Position numbers and translations under genes: made by a program
Shown here: positions 14,960 to 20,847 of the stretch, one piece after another
How positions within the stretch are numbered: position 1 is the stretch's first letter
Layout of the letters: the number at the start of each line of letters is the position of its first letter
The notes under the pieces: model-generated
What the model was told of the DNA's origin: nothing
Database searches by the model: none
Seen by the model: only the letters and a program-made list of their open reading frames with translations
Source: Acidobacteriota bacterium
GTDB taxonomy: Bacteria > Acidobacteriota > Terriglobia > Acidiferrales > UBA7541
Assembly (NCBI GenBank): GCA_003131985.1
Contig: PKWH01000098.1
Span: 356-21,202 of the forward strand
Reading direction: 5' to 3'
DNA length: 20,847 bases

Positions 14960-15226
14960 ATGAAGACAAGAGACCGGATCATTGGTGATGAAGAGAAGCT
15001 GATGGAAGTACGGCTGTGGCAGGCTGTGGTCGTGACTACCATTCAGGAATGGGTGTCCGGCCCGCTTCGGCGTAAACGCGAAGCTGAGGATTACCTCTTC
15101 AAAGACCAACGGGACTTTCCGCTGGTTTGCCAATCGGCGGGGCTGGATGTCGGCCAGCTGCGTTCAAAGCTGGCGCGGCTAAAGCTGCCTGAAGATTTCC
15201 GCGTTTCAAAATTGCGCTTGGTGTGA
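14960..15226 (+). CDS. Small protein of unknown function, probable cytoplasmic
   Basis: 88 residues from the ATG at 14960 (MKTRDRIIGDEEKLMEVRLW), preceded by GGGCGGGCC, a loose ribosome site. The body reads WQAVVVTTIQEWVSGPLRRK, then EAEDYLFKDQRDFPLVCQSA and GLDVGQLRSKLARLK. This pattern of an N-terminal helix, Arg-rich linker, 'DFPLVCQSAGLD' core and terminal basic helix recalls small uncharacterised bacterial and phage proteins, but I cannot name the family. A helix-turn-helix-like fold in the C-terminal half is possible. Starting at 14900 would add 20 residues encoded across the sigma-54 site, so I prefer the later start. A sigma-54 promoter candidate ends 36 bases upstream. Confidence 0.7.
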   Translation: MKTRDRIIGDEEKLMEVRLWQAVVVTTIQEWVSGPLRRKREAEDYLFKDQRDFPLVCQSAGLDVGQLRSKLARLKLPEDFRVSKLRLV

Positions 15227-15293
15227 TGCGTTGTCAGGTCCGCAGTAAGCGACTCGGCGGCGCTTCTCGCAATTTCCCCTAATTAAACCTACG

Positions 15294-15302
15294 TGGCATA
15301 AT
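15294..15302 (+). promoter_or_regulatory. Extended -10 promoter for tRNA-Gln
   Basis: TGG-CATAAT (CATAAT at 15297-15302) is an extended -10 with five of six consensus bases. The -35 region is poor. Predicted start near 15309, about 15 bases before the mature tRNA. Confidence 0.55.
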
Positions 15303-15323
15303 CCTATGCTGTCGTTTACCTAT

Positions 15324-15398
15324 TCCGGGGTAGTGCAATTGGTAGCACGCCAGCCTTTGGAGCTGGTTATCCTGGTTCGAGTCCAGGCCCCGGAGCCA
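15324..15398 (+). tRNA. tRNA-Gln (anticodon UUG)
   Basis: A complete cloverleaf. The acceptor TCCGGGG pairs with CCCCGGA. The D stem is GTGC/GCAC. The anticodon stem CCAGC/GCTGG holds the loop CTTTGGA, giving anticodon TTG. The variable loop is TTAT, and the T arm is CCTGG-TTCGAGT-CCAGG. The discriminator is G and the CCA end is encoded (15396-15398). The decoded codon is CAA (and CAG by wobble). No duplicated 3' end or integrase gene is nearby, so there is no sign that it serves as an attachment site. The 195 bases after it hold a small GC hairpin (GCGGC-GCT-GCCGC) without a T tract and nothing else I can assign. Confidence 0.97.
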
Positions 15399-15593
15399 AT
15401 TTTCCCCGATATTGCGAGCAAGTTTGAAACTCCTGCGGCTCGGGATTTTGCCCAACGATGCGGCGCTGCCGCGAAGTTGCAACCGCCGCTCTGTTGCTGT
15501 TCTCCGATGACGGTTTCTATTTCGCCGGGCAATAGCTGGCTTCGGTCGGAGGACTCTCATCGGTGATCAAATTAGAAAATCGAGAAAGAAGTC

Positions 15594-17534
15594 CTAAGGC
15601 GGCGAGCTGATGCGATGCAGCAAATCCTTGAAGCGCTGGTTAGAGCGGAGACTGTCGAAAACGGGCTCAACCTGAACGAAGACCATCGAAGGATACCGCT
15701 CATCGAAGGCCTTCTCGAGGTCTTCGAGCGCTCTACCTCTCTCTCCCGCAAGGGCATGAGACACCGCGAACGTCCACGGGGAAACGTAGTGCGCTTCCGA
15801 CTGCCGCTCGAGCATAGCCAGCCGCTGATGCCAATAACCGTTGATGCCCGAGTGTCGATAGGCTGCGCGAAACTCTAGGCCCTGTGCCGAGTCCGCGGGA
15901 CCGGGTGTAGCTTTCATGAAAGCCTCAAAGGCCTGGTCGAACATGCCTTTTTGTTCGTACAACAGACCGAGATACCAATAGGCTTGACCAAATTGTGGAT
16001 CCAATCCGATCGTCTTTTGACATTGCGCGATCGCTTCGTCATCGCGTCGCGCCAAGAACAAAATCTGGCATGCATCCGTGTTGACGATGGCCGAGACAGG
16101 ATCGAGCTCCACGGCCCGGCGGATCTCAGCTATGGCTTCGTCTGAACGATTCATGGCCGCGAGATCGTATGCGTACCAGTGATGAGCGGTCGGGTAGTTC
16201 GGATCGAGTTCGATGGCTCGCCTAAACTCGTTTTCCGCCCGAGTAGGATTCCAGTCGTAAAGCAACGTTACGAACCCCAGCGACGCGTGGGCTTCCGCGA
16301 GTGTATCGTCGAGCTGCAGCGCTTTTAGCACTGCCTCTTTTGCCAGCGGATAGACTTGCTTGGCGGGCATGACATCGTTTGGCCCGAGCAGAATGTAGCA
16401 ATCCGCCAGTCCCACATAGGCTTGCGCGAAGTTTGGGTCTTTTGCGATGGCCTGGTTGAAAGATTCGACTCCCTTCCGGAAGCCCGCCTCCGTACGCTGA
16501 TTCCAATAGAATCGTCCCTGTAAGTACAGATCGTAAGCCGCCGGATTCACGGGACGGGCGTTCGTGCGGCGCGCTATCGCGCGTGGAGGCGAGAGCGTTA
16601 GTTCCACTTCATCGGAAATGGTATTGGCGATCAGGATCTCCAAAGCCAAAGTGTCACGCCCGTCGCGCTCGTAACTCTCAGCCCAAAGATGGGTCTGGTC
16701 GCGCACTTGAATAAGCTGCGCGCTGATGCGTACACGGTCGCCTTCTCGGCGAACACTGCCCTCCAGAACATAGTCCACACCGAGTTCGCGACCGATTTGC
16801 TGGACATCCTTTTGGGTGTTCTTATACTTCATCGCAGAAGTTCGCGCGATCACCCCCAGACGCTTCGGATCAGCGCTCCCCAGCAGCGTGATCATCTCTT
16901 CCGTCAAGCCATCATTGAAATACTCCTGGCTCGCATCACCGCTGAAGTTCGCGAAAGGCAGCACCGCCAGCATGACTCTTTCGCCGGATGGATTGGCGGG
17001 GCGTGTGAAGCGTCGACGCGCGAATTGGACCGCTAGAATCAACAGCACAACCACAACAGCCGCGACGATACTGAACCGGACATTACGCCACCATGACCCC
17101 GAACTAGCGGGTAAATCGATGTCACCTGCTCCGGCATTTCCTGAATCATCGCCAACACCGGGGGCTCGAACGATGGAGTCCTCTGCCACTGAAAGCTCGT
17201 GTTCGACCTGGGCAATAAAGCGGTAACCACGGCGCGGAAGGGTCTCTATGTACCGCGGATTGTCCGCACTGTCCGCTAGAGCTGCTCGGATCTGGTTTAT
17301 CGCGAAATTAATTCCATGGTCGAAATCGACGAATGTCGAATCGCTCCACAGATCCTGCTTGATATCTTCTCGTGTAACCACCGTCCCGGCACGATTCACT
17401 AGCTGCAGGAGCACACGGAACGGCTGCGGTTGGAGCTTTATGAGGATGCCGGCCTTTCGGAGTTCGCCTGCAACAACATCCAACTCAAACAGGCCAAACC
17501 GAAGATTAGGAGAAGTTGGCGCAATAAATGACAT
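15594..17534 (-). CDS. Membrane-bound winged-helix (CadC-like) regulator with TolB-like and TPR domains
   Basis: 646 residues from the ATG at 17534 (MSFIAPTSPNLRFG), with AGGTGG 3 bases upstream. Residues 10-110 are an OmpR/CadC-type winged helix (FGLFELDVVAGELRKAG, VVTREDIKQDLWSD, and ending LPRRGYRFIAQV). A membrane helix follows near 155-175 (FSIVAAVVVVLLILAVQF). Residues 190-300 resemble the TolB N-terminal-type domain common in such proteins (AVLPFANFSGDASQEYFNDG, then LGVDYVLEGSVRREGDRVRI). Residues 320-620 hold TPR repeats (AIAKDPNFAQAYVGLADCY, AIELDPNYPTAHHWYAYDL). It should bind DNA from the membrane without a kinase. The target is unknown, possibly the divergent genes at 17765-18498. 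A -10-like TAGAAT lies at 17553-17558 without a clear -35. Confidence 0.93.
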   Translation of the reverse strand: MSFIAPTSPNLRFGLFELDVVAGELRKAGILIKLQPQPFRVLLQLVNRAGTVVTREDIKQDLWSDSTFVDFDHGINFAINQIRAALADSADNPRYIETLPRRGYRFIAQVEHELSVAEDSIVRAPGVGDDSGNAGAGDIDLPASSGSWWRNVRFSIVAAVVVVLLILAVQFARRRFTRPANPSGERVMLAVLPFANFSGDASQEYFNDGLTEEMITLLGSADPKRLGVIARTSAMKYKNTQKDVQQIGRELGVDYVLEGSVRREGDRVRISAQLIQVRDQTHLWAESYERDGRDTLALEILIANTISDEVELTLSPPRAIARRTNARPVNPAAYDLYLQGRFYWNQRTEAGFRKGVESFNQAIAKDPNFAQAYVGLADCYILLGPNDVMPAKQVYPLAKEAVLKALQLDDTLAEAHASLGFVTLLYDWNPTRAENEFRRAIELDPNYPTAHHWYAYDLAAMNRSDEAIAEIRRAVELDPVSAIVNTDACQILFLARRDDEAIAQCQKTIGLDPQFGQAYWYLGLLYEQKGMFDQAFEAFMKATPGPADSAQGLEFRAAYRHSGINGYWHQRLAMLERQSEAHYVSPWTFAVSHALAGERGRALEDLEKAFDERYPSMVFVQVEPVFDSLRSNQRFKDLLHRISSPP

Positions 17535-17764
17535 CAACCACCTTGGTCCGAGATTCTAACAGGCTAACCGCCGCCCTGGCAGCCAAATCTCGTTATCAAC
17601 ATAGCCAGTAATCTATTCGTTTTCATAAACCTGGCCCCTAACCAGAAACTAACCCATTGCTCACTCTCTCCGCATTGCCTTCCCACCGAACCAACTCTAT
17701 TTTGTCGATCATGGGTCATCCTCAGGCCTTTGCGACTTTGGATGGCTCCTTGGGAGGAAAGAGA

Positions 17765-18025
17765 ATGAGAAGCAATGCGCTTGCGCGTCAGACACTCTTG
17801 GGAATGCCGGAAAAGTGGGCCGAGGGGTGCCAAGTTCCTGAGCACTCCCCTTCCTCTTATGCGGGGGTCGAGTCTGAGGATCGAAAGGAGTACCGGGCAT
17901 GGCTCATGATTTCGTGGACGTGCCAATTGCTCGTTACTGTGGTGCTTCTGACCTCATTGGTGGGCTGCGGATCTGGAAGCTACGCGGGAGGCGACAATCC
18001 CATGCATTGCGTCGAGGTGCGCTAA
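17765..18025 (+). CDS. Small single-span membrane protein or lipoprotein, unrecognised
   Basis: 86 residues from the ATG at 17765, chosen because GGGAGG (17752-17757) lies 7 bases upstream. The first 48 residues are hydrophilic (MRSNALARQTLLGMPEKWAE, then SEDRKEYRAW). One hydrophobic span follows (ISWTCQLLVTVVLLTSLVGC) and then a short Gly/Ser-rich tail (GSGSYAGGDNPMHCVEVR). The span ends in a lipobox-like LVGC. Starting at the inner ATG (17906) would make a 39-residue mini-lipoprotein, but no ribosome site is correctly spaced for it. The stop lies 2 bases before the next ATG, and the next gene's ribosome site (GAGGTG) is within this frame, so the two are probably coupled. No family is known to me. 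Confidence 0.5.
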   Translation: MRSNALARQTLLGMPEKWAEGCQVPEHSPSSYAGVESEDRKEYRAWLMISWTCQLLVTVVLLTSLVGCGSGSYAGGDNPMHCVEVR

Positions 18026-18027
18026 TC

Positions 18028-18498
18028 ATGCGAAAACTCTGGATACTGGTTTTCGTCTTGGCAATGCCGTGCGTGGCTTTCGGCCAAACAGATCGATCGT
18101 CGTGGGAGAACCTCAACGCGCTCGGAGCTGGACACAAAATTGAAGTCGTTGAAATGAACTCGAAGAAAGTTTCGGGGGCGTTTGTGAACGTCACGGACGC
18201 GGGGATCTCATTACAAGCGGCAGGAGGTGAGCAAACGATAGCGAGGCAGGACGTTCGCAGAGTGAAACTCATGGAGAACAAGCATCGTTTGCGCAACGCG
18301 GCTATTGGCGCCGCGATCGGCGCAGGAGCGGGAGCAGGTATCGGAGCGGAGGTAGGCAAGGGCCCTTCGCACGGTTTCGGTTTCGACTTTGCCGCCCAAG
18401 GAGCCGGGATTGTTGCAGGGGCCGGAGCCGTGATTGGCGCAATCGTGGGAGCCTTGTGGCCCAGCCACCAGACCATCTACCGTGCGGCGGAGAAATAG
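18028..18498 (+). CDS. Secreted glycine-zipper protein with Sm-like N-terminal domain
   Basis: 156 residues from the ATG at 18028. Residues 1-19 are a Sec signal (MRKLWILVFVLAMPCVAFG). Residues 28-82 form a small beta-rich region (KIEVVEMNSKKVSGAFVNVT, then GEQTIARQDVRRVKL), reminiscent of the Sm-like fold in acidobacterial exported proteins. Residues 90-143 are a glycine zipper (AAIGAAIGAGAGAGIGAEVG, then GIVAGAGAVIGAIVGALWP) that likely inserts in or packs against a membrane. The frame is open back to an ATG at 17899 that has AAAGGAG 8 bases upstream, but that would place 43 non-signal residues before the signal peptide. Coupled translation from the gene ending at 18025 is more likely. Confidence 0.82.
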   Translation: MRKLWILVFVLAMPCVAFGQTDRSSWENLNALGAGHKIEVVEMNSKKVSGAFVNVTDAGISLQAAGGEQTIARQDVRRVKLMENKHRLRNAAIGAAIGAGAGAGIGAEVGKGPSHGFGFDFAAQGAGIVAGAGAVIGAIVGALWPSHQTIYRAAEK

Positions 18499-18557
18499 TT
18501 TTGCGGGCGCCCTCGAACTCACCGCCGTGAATTCAATGCGGGGTCTGGCGGTAAGAC

Positions 18558-18586
18558 TTGCGCAAAATGCGCTGACGCTCTAGTCT
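18558..18586 (+). promoter_or_regulatory. Weak candidate promoter for the site-2 protease gene
   Basis: TTGCGC (18558-18563) and TAGTCT (18581-18586) are 17 bases apart, each with only three of six consensus bases. A dyad GCGCA-AAA-TGCGC (18560-18572) sits over the -35 edge. The predicted start would leave only about 5 bases before the ATG at 18597. Confidence 0.25.
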
Positions 18587-18596
18587 AGGCGCGAGC

Positions 18597-19322
18597 ATGC
18601 AGATGCAAGGTTCGGAGTTCACGCCGCAATTTCTAATTCTTGGCGTAATTTGGTACATCGTTTTCCTGTTCTCGACGACGTGCCATGAGGGCGCGCACTC
18701 CCTGGCCGCGAAAATCGGCGGAGACACGACCGCGTTCCACGGCGGCCAGGTAACGCTGAATCCGATTCCGCATATACGGCGGTCGCCATTTGGACTGATC
18801 GTGGTGCCTATCCTTTCCTATTTTCTTGTGCACTGGATGATCGGGTGGGCCAGCGCTCCATACGATCCCGCGTGGCAGCAGCGGTACCCGCGACGCGCCG
18901 CGTGGATGGCGCTTGCAGGGCCGGCCGCAAACTTTACGCTGGTGATCGTCTCCGCGCTGGCGATTCGGGCCGGAATGCATTTTGGATATTTCAGGATGCC
19001 GGAGTTCGTTGGCTTCACGCGCATTACCGAAGCGTCCGGTCCCGGTATCGCCGGATTTGCCGCTACTTTTCTTAGCATCATTTTCTTGCTGAACCTCCTT
19101 CTCGGAACGTTCAATCTTCTTCCCGTGCCGCCGCTCGACGGAAATACCGGAATCACACTGTTCATGAGCGAGAGCACGGCGTTGAAATTCGTCAATTGGT
19201 CGCGAAGCCAAGGCTTTGGAATGATTGGTTTGATACTGGCTTGGTACGTGTACGACAAAATCTTCGGTTCTATCTTTAGACTGGCTCTGGCCATGCTGTA
19301 TCCCGGCTCGCATTGGGGCTAG
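18597..19322 (+). CDS. Site-2 protease family (M50-like) membrane metalloprotease
   Basis: 241 residues with about five to six membrane segments. The zinc motif HEGAH (H30, E31, H34) lies in the first helix, and the second ligand region NLLPVPPLDGN (residues 173-183, D181) is complete. AGPAANF (107-113) is the usual motif between them. The length fits the compact soluble-domain-free class without a PDZ domain. These enzymes cut within membranes, often releasing transcription factors or anti-sigma factors; no substrate is evident here. Start is the ATG at 18597, or 18603 two codons later; neither has a good ribosome site. Confidence 0.92.
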   Translation: MQMQGSEFTPQFLILGVIWYIVFLFSTTCHEGAHSLAAKIGGDTTAFHGGQVTLNPIPHIRRSPFGLIVVPILSYFLVHWMIGWASAPYDPAWQQRYPRRAAWMALAGPAANFTLVIVSALAIRAGMHFGYFRMPEFVGFTRITEASGPGIAGFAATFLSIIFLLNLLLGTFNLLPVPPLDGNTGITLFMSESTALKFVNWSRSQGFGMIGLILAWYVYDKIFGSIFRLALAMLYPGSHWG

Positions 19323-19361
19323 CGGTTACATCCTGCGAGACGCCCATTTTGGCTTGGTTCA

Positions 19362-19379
19362 GAAACGAACAGATGTTTC
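19362..19379. promoter_or_regulatory. Dyad upstream of a sigma-54 promoter, candidate activator site
   Basis: GAAAC (19362-19366) and GTTTC (19375-19379) form an inverted repeat with an 8-base spacer, centred about 90 bases upstream of the -24 element at 19462, a usual distance for activator binding. A wider inverted pair, GAGACGC (19337-19343) and GCGTCTC (19415-19421), brackets it. Confidence 0.3.
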
Positions 19380-19460
19380 GATAAGCACGACCGCGACGCC
19401 ATAGCGCCGATCGAGCGTCTCCTAAGTCCTTCCCTGTTCATACTAGTAGCCACAACTCTT

Positions 19461-19475
19461 TGGCATTCCTTCTGC
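19461..19475 (+). promoter_or_regulatory. Sigma-54 (-24/-12) promoter
   Basis: TGGCAT-TCCTT-CTGC has the invariant GG (19462-19463) and GC (19474-19475) ten bases apart and is followed by A. Predicted start near 19487, 13 bases before the ATG at 19500, leaving room for the GGGAGGG ribosome site. Confidence 0.6.
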
Positions 19476-19499
19476 AATGATTAGCGTGCGGGAGGGCCG

Positions 19500-19865
19500 A
19501 TGCATACACTGACAGATGAACCCAACAGCTATCGAGTGGAAGTCTCGGGGTGGAATGTAAAAGGGATTTTCTTTGTTGAAAAGGCAATGCTCTTCTGGAC
19601 CGCGGAGGAAGAGAAAAGCGTCGAATTGATGTCGCGCTTGCAGAAGGGCTGCGTAGTGTTTGTGCGATTGGTCCAGACAGCCGTGGGAGACGCTAGCTTC
19701 CCCGTGGCCTACCGCGTCTTAAGCATTGCATCTGACGATTCAGCCGGTCGAGGAAAGGTAAGTCTCAGGCAGTTGCGTCCGAATATGGACGCCGAGCAGC
19801 CCACGATTGACACAACTGGGACAGGGGCAAAATTAATTGAAGGGCAGAAGGTCTTCACTAACTGA
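19500..19865 (+). CDS. Small soluble protein of unknown function under a sigma-54 promoter
   Basis: 121 residues. The ATG at 19500 has GGGAGGG (19490-19496) upstream. The protein starts MHTLTDEPNSYRVEVSGWNV, continues GIFFVEKAMLFWTAEEEKSV, then LMSRLQKGCVVFVRLVQTAV and FPVAYRVLSIASDD, and ends with a polar Thr/Gly-rich tail. Alternating hydrophobic residues suggest a small beta-barrel of roughly PilZ size, but the PilZ c-di-GMP motifs (RxxxR, DxSxxG) are absent. No signal or membrane segment is seen. The sigma-54 promoter and the sigma-54 activator gene that follows 300 bases downstream suggest a shared circuit. Confidence 0.75.
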   Translation: MHTLTDEPNSYRVEVSGWNVKGIFFVEKAMLFWTAEEEKSVELMSRLQKGCVVFVRLVQTAVGDASFPVAYRVLSIASDDSAGRGKVSLRQLRPNMDAEQPTIDTTGTGAKLIEGQKVFTN

Positions 19866-19932
19866 AGCGGCAATGAAGACAGTAATTCCGGGCGGTCGCG
19901 GGCGAGAGAAATGTTAAGCAAGTCTTAGACAA

Positions 19933-19966
19933 GTTCCGTTCTGAAATCGCTAGACCAATTCGGAAC
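19933..19966. promoter_or_regulatory. Inverted repeat in the 300-base gap before the sigma-54 activator
   Basis: GTTCCG (19933-19938) and CGGAAC (19961-19966) are a 6-base inverted repeat with a 22-base spacer, about 190 bases upstream of the -24 element at 20139. It could be an enhancer-type site. The rest of this 19866-20167 gap holds a weak terminator-like hairpin, the promoter, and no gene I can support. Confidence 0.25.
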
Positions 19967-20087
19967 GAGAAATTACTTGATTGAAACAACCTTCAAACAC
20001 TTACTTTCTTTCGTTGGCATCGACATTCTCCCACCGCTCTCGATTAAAGCTAACAATACGCGACTCTTACTCAGGAGCTTGAATCAA

Positions 20088-20108
20088 CCGGATGCCGGAT
20101 CTTTTTTT
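20088..20108 (+). terminator. Weak terminator-like hairpin and T tract
   Basis: CCGG-ATG-CCGG (20088-20098) is followed by ATC and seven T (20102-20108). The stem is only four GC pairs. It could end the transcript of the gene at 19500, whose stop lies about 220 bases upstream. Confidence 0.25.
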
Positions 20109-20137
20109 ATACGCGCCCCTGCAACAATGGCGCGAAA

Positions 20138-20152
20138 CGGCACGGTCCTTGC
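20138..20152 (+). promoter_or_regulatory. Sigma-54 (-24/-12) promoter of the activator gene
   Basis: CGGCAC-GGTCC-TTGC matches nine of the ten TGGCAC/TTGC bases, with GG (20139-20140) and GC (20151-20152) ten bases apart. Predicted start near 20164, only about 4 bases before the ATG at 20168. Confidence 0.65.
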
Positions 20153-20167
20153 CTATACATCTGCATC

Positions 20168-20847
20168 ATGCTAGCCGTGGAAGAAAGACCGGTTGTCGAA
20201 GCAGCGCGAAAGAACCTTCCCGTATGCGTCCTAGACGAACAATCCAACCAAGCAGATCTAACATCCGCACGATTGCAAAAGTTCGGATTCCCGGCAACGG
20301 GAACGACGCACCCGGAAGACGCCTTGCAGACCGTCAGGGCGGGCGCATGCCGTGTAGTAGTCGCCGACGTGAAAATGCCGGGGATGGACGGTCTGGCCTT
20401 TCTCGAGAAAGTTCTGAAGTGCGACCCGGGAATGTTCGTAGTCCTCGTCTCCGGCTACTATTCGGTGGATGCGGCTATTGAGGCTATCAAGCACGGTGCT
20501 TACGATTTTCTCTGCAAGCCGGTGGATTACACCCGGCTGATGAAGGCTCTCGACGATCTGGCGGAAAACTTTACACAGCGTTCTCAAATTCGCGATCTGG
20601 AAGACAAGCTCCTGGATAACCTGCTGTTTCACGGCATCGTGGGCAGAAGTCCGGCCATGCTTGAAGTTTTTGATCTAACGAAGAAAATCGCCCGGCATTA
20701 TACCAACGCGTTAATCACGGGGCCGACGGGCAGCGGCAAAGAGTTAATTGCGCGTGCGCTGCACCAGATGAGCCCGGTGGCCAAAGGCCGCTTCGCCGTG
20801 TGCAATTGTTCAGCGCTGGTTGACACGCTGCTGGAAAGCCAGTTGTT
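20168..20847 (+). CDS. NtrC-type sigma-54-dependent response regulator (partial, C-terminus off the window)
   Basis: 226 residues are visible, open at the right edge. Residues 18-135 are a receiver domain: acidic pair D23/E24, phospho-acceptor D67 in VVADVKMPGMDG, S95 in VLVSG and K117 in FLCKPVD. A coiled linker (RSQIRDLEDKLLDNLLF) leads to the sigma-54 AAA+ domain, starting GIVGRSPAMLEVF, with Walker A GPTGSGKE (185-192) where most relatives have GETGTGKE. The visible part ends at SALVDTLLESQL, just before the GAFTGA loop. No ribosome site precedes the ATG. A sigma-54 promoter lies 16 bases upstream, which suggests positive autoregulation and a nearly leaderless mRNA. The partner kinase is not in the window. 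Confidence 0.94.
   Translation, partial: MLAVEERPVVEAARKNLPVCVLDEQSNQADLTSARLQKFGFPATGTTHPEDALQTVRAGACRVVVADVKMPGMDGLAFLEKVLKCDPGMFVVLVSGYYSVDAAIEAIKHGAYDFLCKPVDYTRLMKALDDLAENFTQRSQIRDLEDKLLDNLLFHGIVGRSPAMLEVFDLTKKIARHYTNALITGPTGSGKELIARALHQMSPVAKGRFAVCNCSALVDTLLESQL

Noticed and set aside
15324..15593. tRNA-Gln as an integration site for a mobile element
   Set aside because: I see no repeat of the tRNA 3' end nearby, no integrase gene and no abrupt change in gene type after it.
17899..18027. A 43-residue N-terminal extension of the glycine-zipper protein
   Set aside because: A ribosome site is present, but the extension would precede an obvious Sec signal peptide and is basic and motif-free. 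The start at 18028 has its own GAGGTG.
18544..18562. A sigma-54-like sequence (TGGCGG then TTGC) before the site-2 protease gene
   Set aside because: The GG and GC are eleven bases apart rather than ten, which normally abolishes sigma-54 promoter function.

Overview
The window looks like chromosomal DNA of an Acidobacteriota member, probably a soil Terriglobia-type lineage. The reasons are two MacB/FtsX-type permeases without a partner ATPase (the 'acidobacterial duplicated orphan permease' style), a PadR-controlled permease operon, a CadC-like winged-helix/transmembrane/TPR regulator, and several secreted proteins of kinds common in that phylum. This assignment is inference; no rRNA gene is present. 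I see no insertion sequence, prophage, CRISPR array or plasmid function.

Layout. Minus strand, 1-2533: a tightly coupled operon padR - DoxX-like membrane protein - orphan permease. The permease runs off the left edge. Each gene overlaps or nearly overlaps the next, and a good sigma-70 promoter carries a dyad over its -35. Minus strand, 2616-6165: a Tat-exported metallo-beta-lactamase-fold hydrolase followed by a second orphan permease. Plus strand, 6325-7434: a secreted SH3-domain protein. Minus strand, 7451-10691: a TPR/carbohydrate-binding-like membrane protein and an ExeA-type AAA ATPase, a pair reminiscent of exosortase/exopolysaccharide loci. Minus strand, 10756-11403: a secreted Lys/Pro-rich protein with a strong terminator. 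Minus strand, 11642-13933: an M28 peptidase of the glutamate carboxypeptidase II type with all metal ligands. Plus strand, 14134-15226: three small genes, one apparently leaderless. Then comes tRNA-Gln(UUG) at 15324-15398. Minus strand, 15594-17534: the winged-helix/TPR regulator. Plus strand, 17765-19865: a small membrane protein, a glycine-zipper protein, a site-2-protease-family protein and a small unknown protein. Plus strand, 20168 to the end: a truncated NtrC-type sigma-54 activator with a receiver domain.

How the parts may work together. The left third appears to be two envelope modules built on orphan permeases, one repressed by PadR and one paired with an exported hydrolase. The middle deals with envelope polysaccharide and exported proteins. 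On the right, I find three good -24/-12 (sigma-54) promoter matches, each just upstream of a plus-strand gene (14960, 19500 and the activator at 20168). This suggests a small sigma-54 circuit with a possibly autoregulated activator. Two genes (14443 and 20168) have promoter positions that predict leaderless or nearly leaderless mRNAs, and neither has a Shine-Dalgarno sequence. I found no clearly novel multi-gene defence or biosynthetic system. The most useful leads are the sigma-54 set, the predicted leaderless starts, an orphan minus-strand terminator at 14351-14382 and several unrecognised small proteins.
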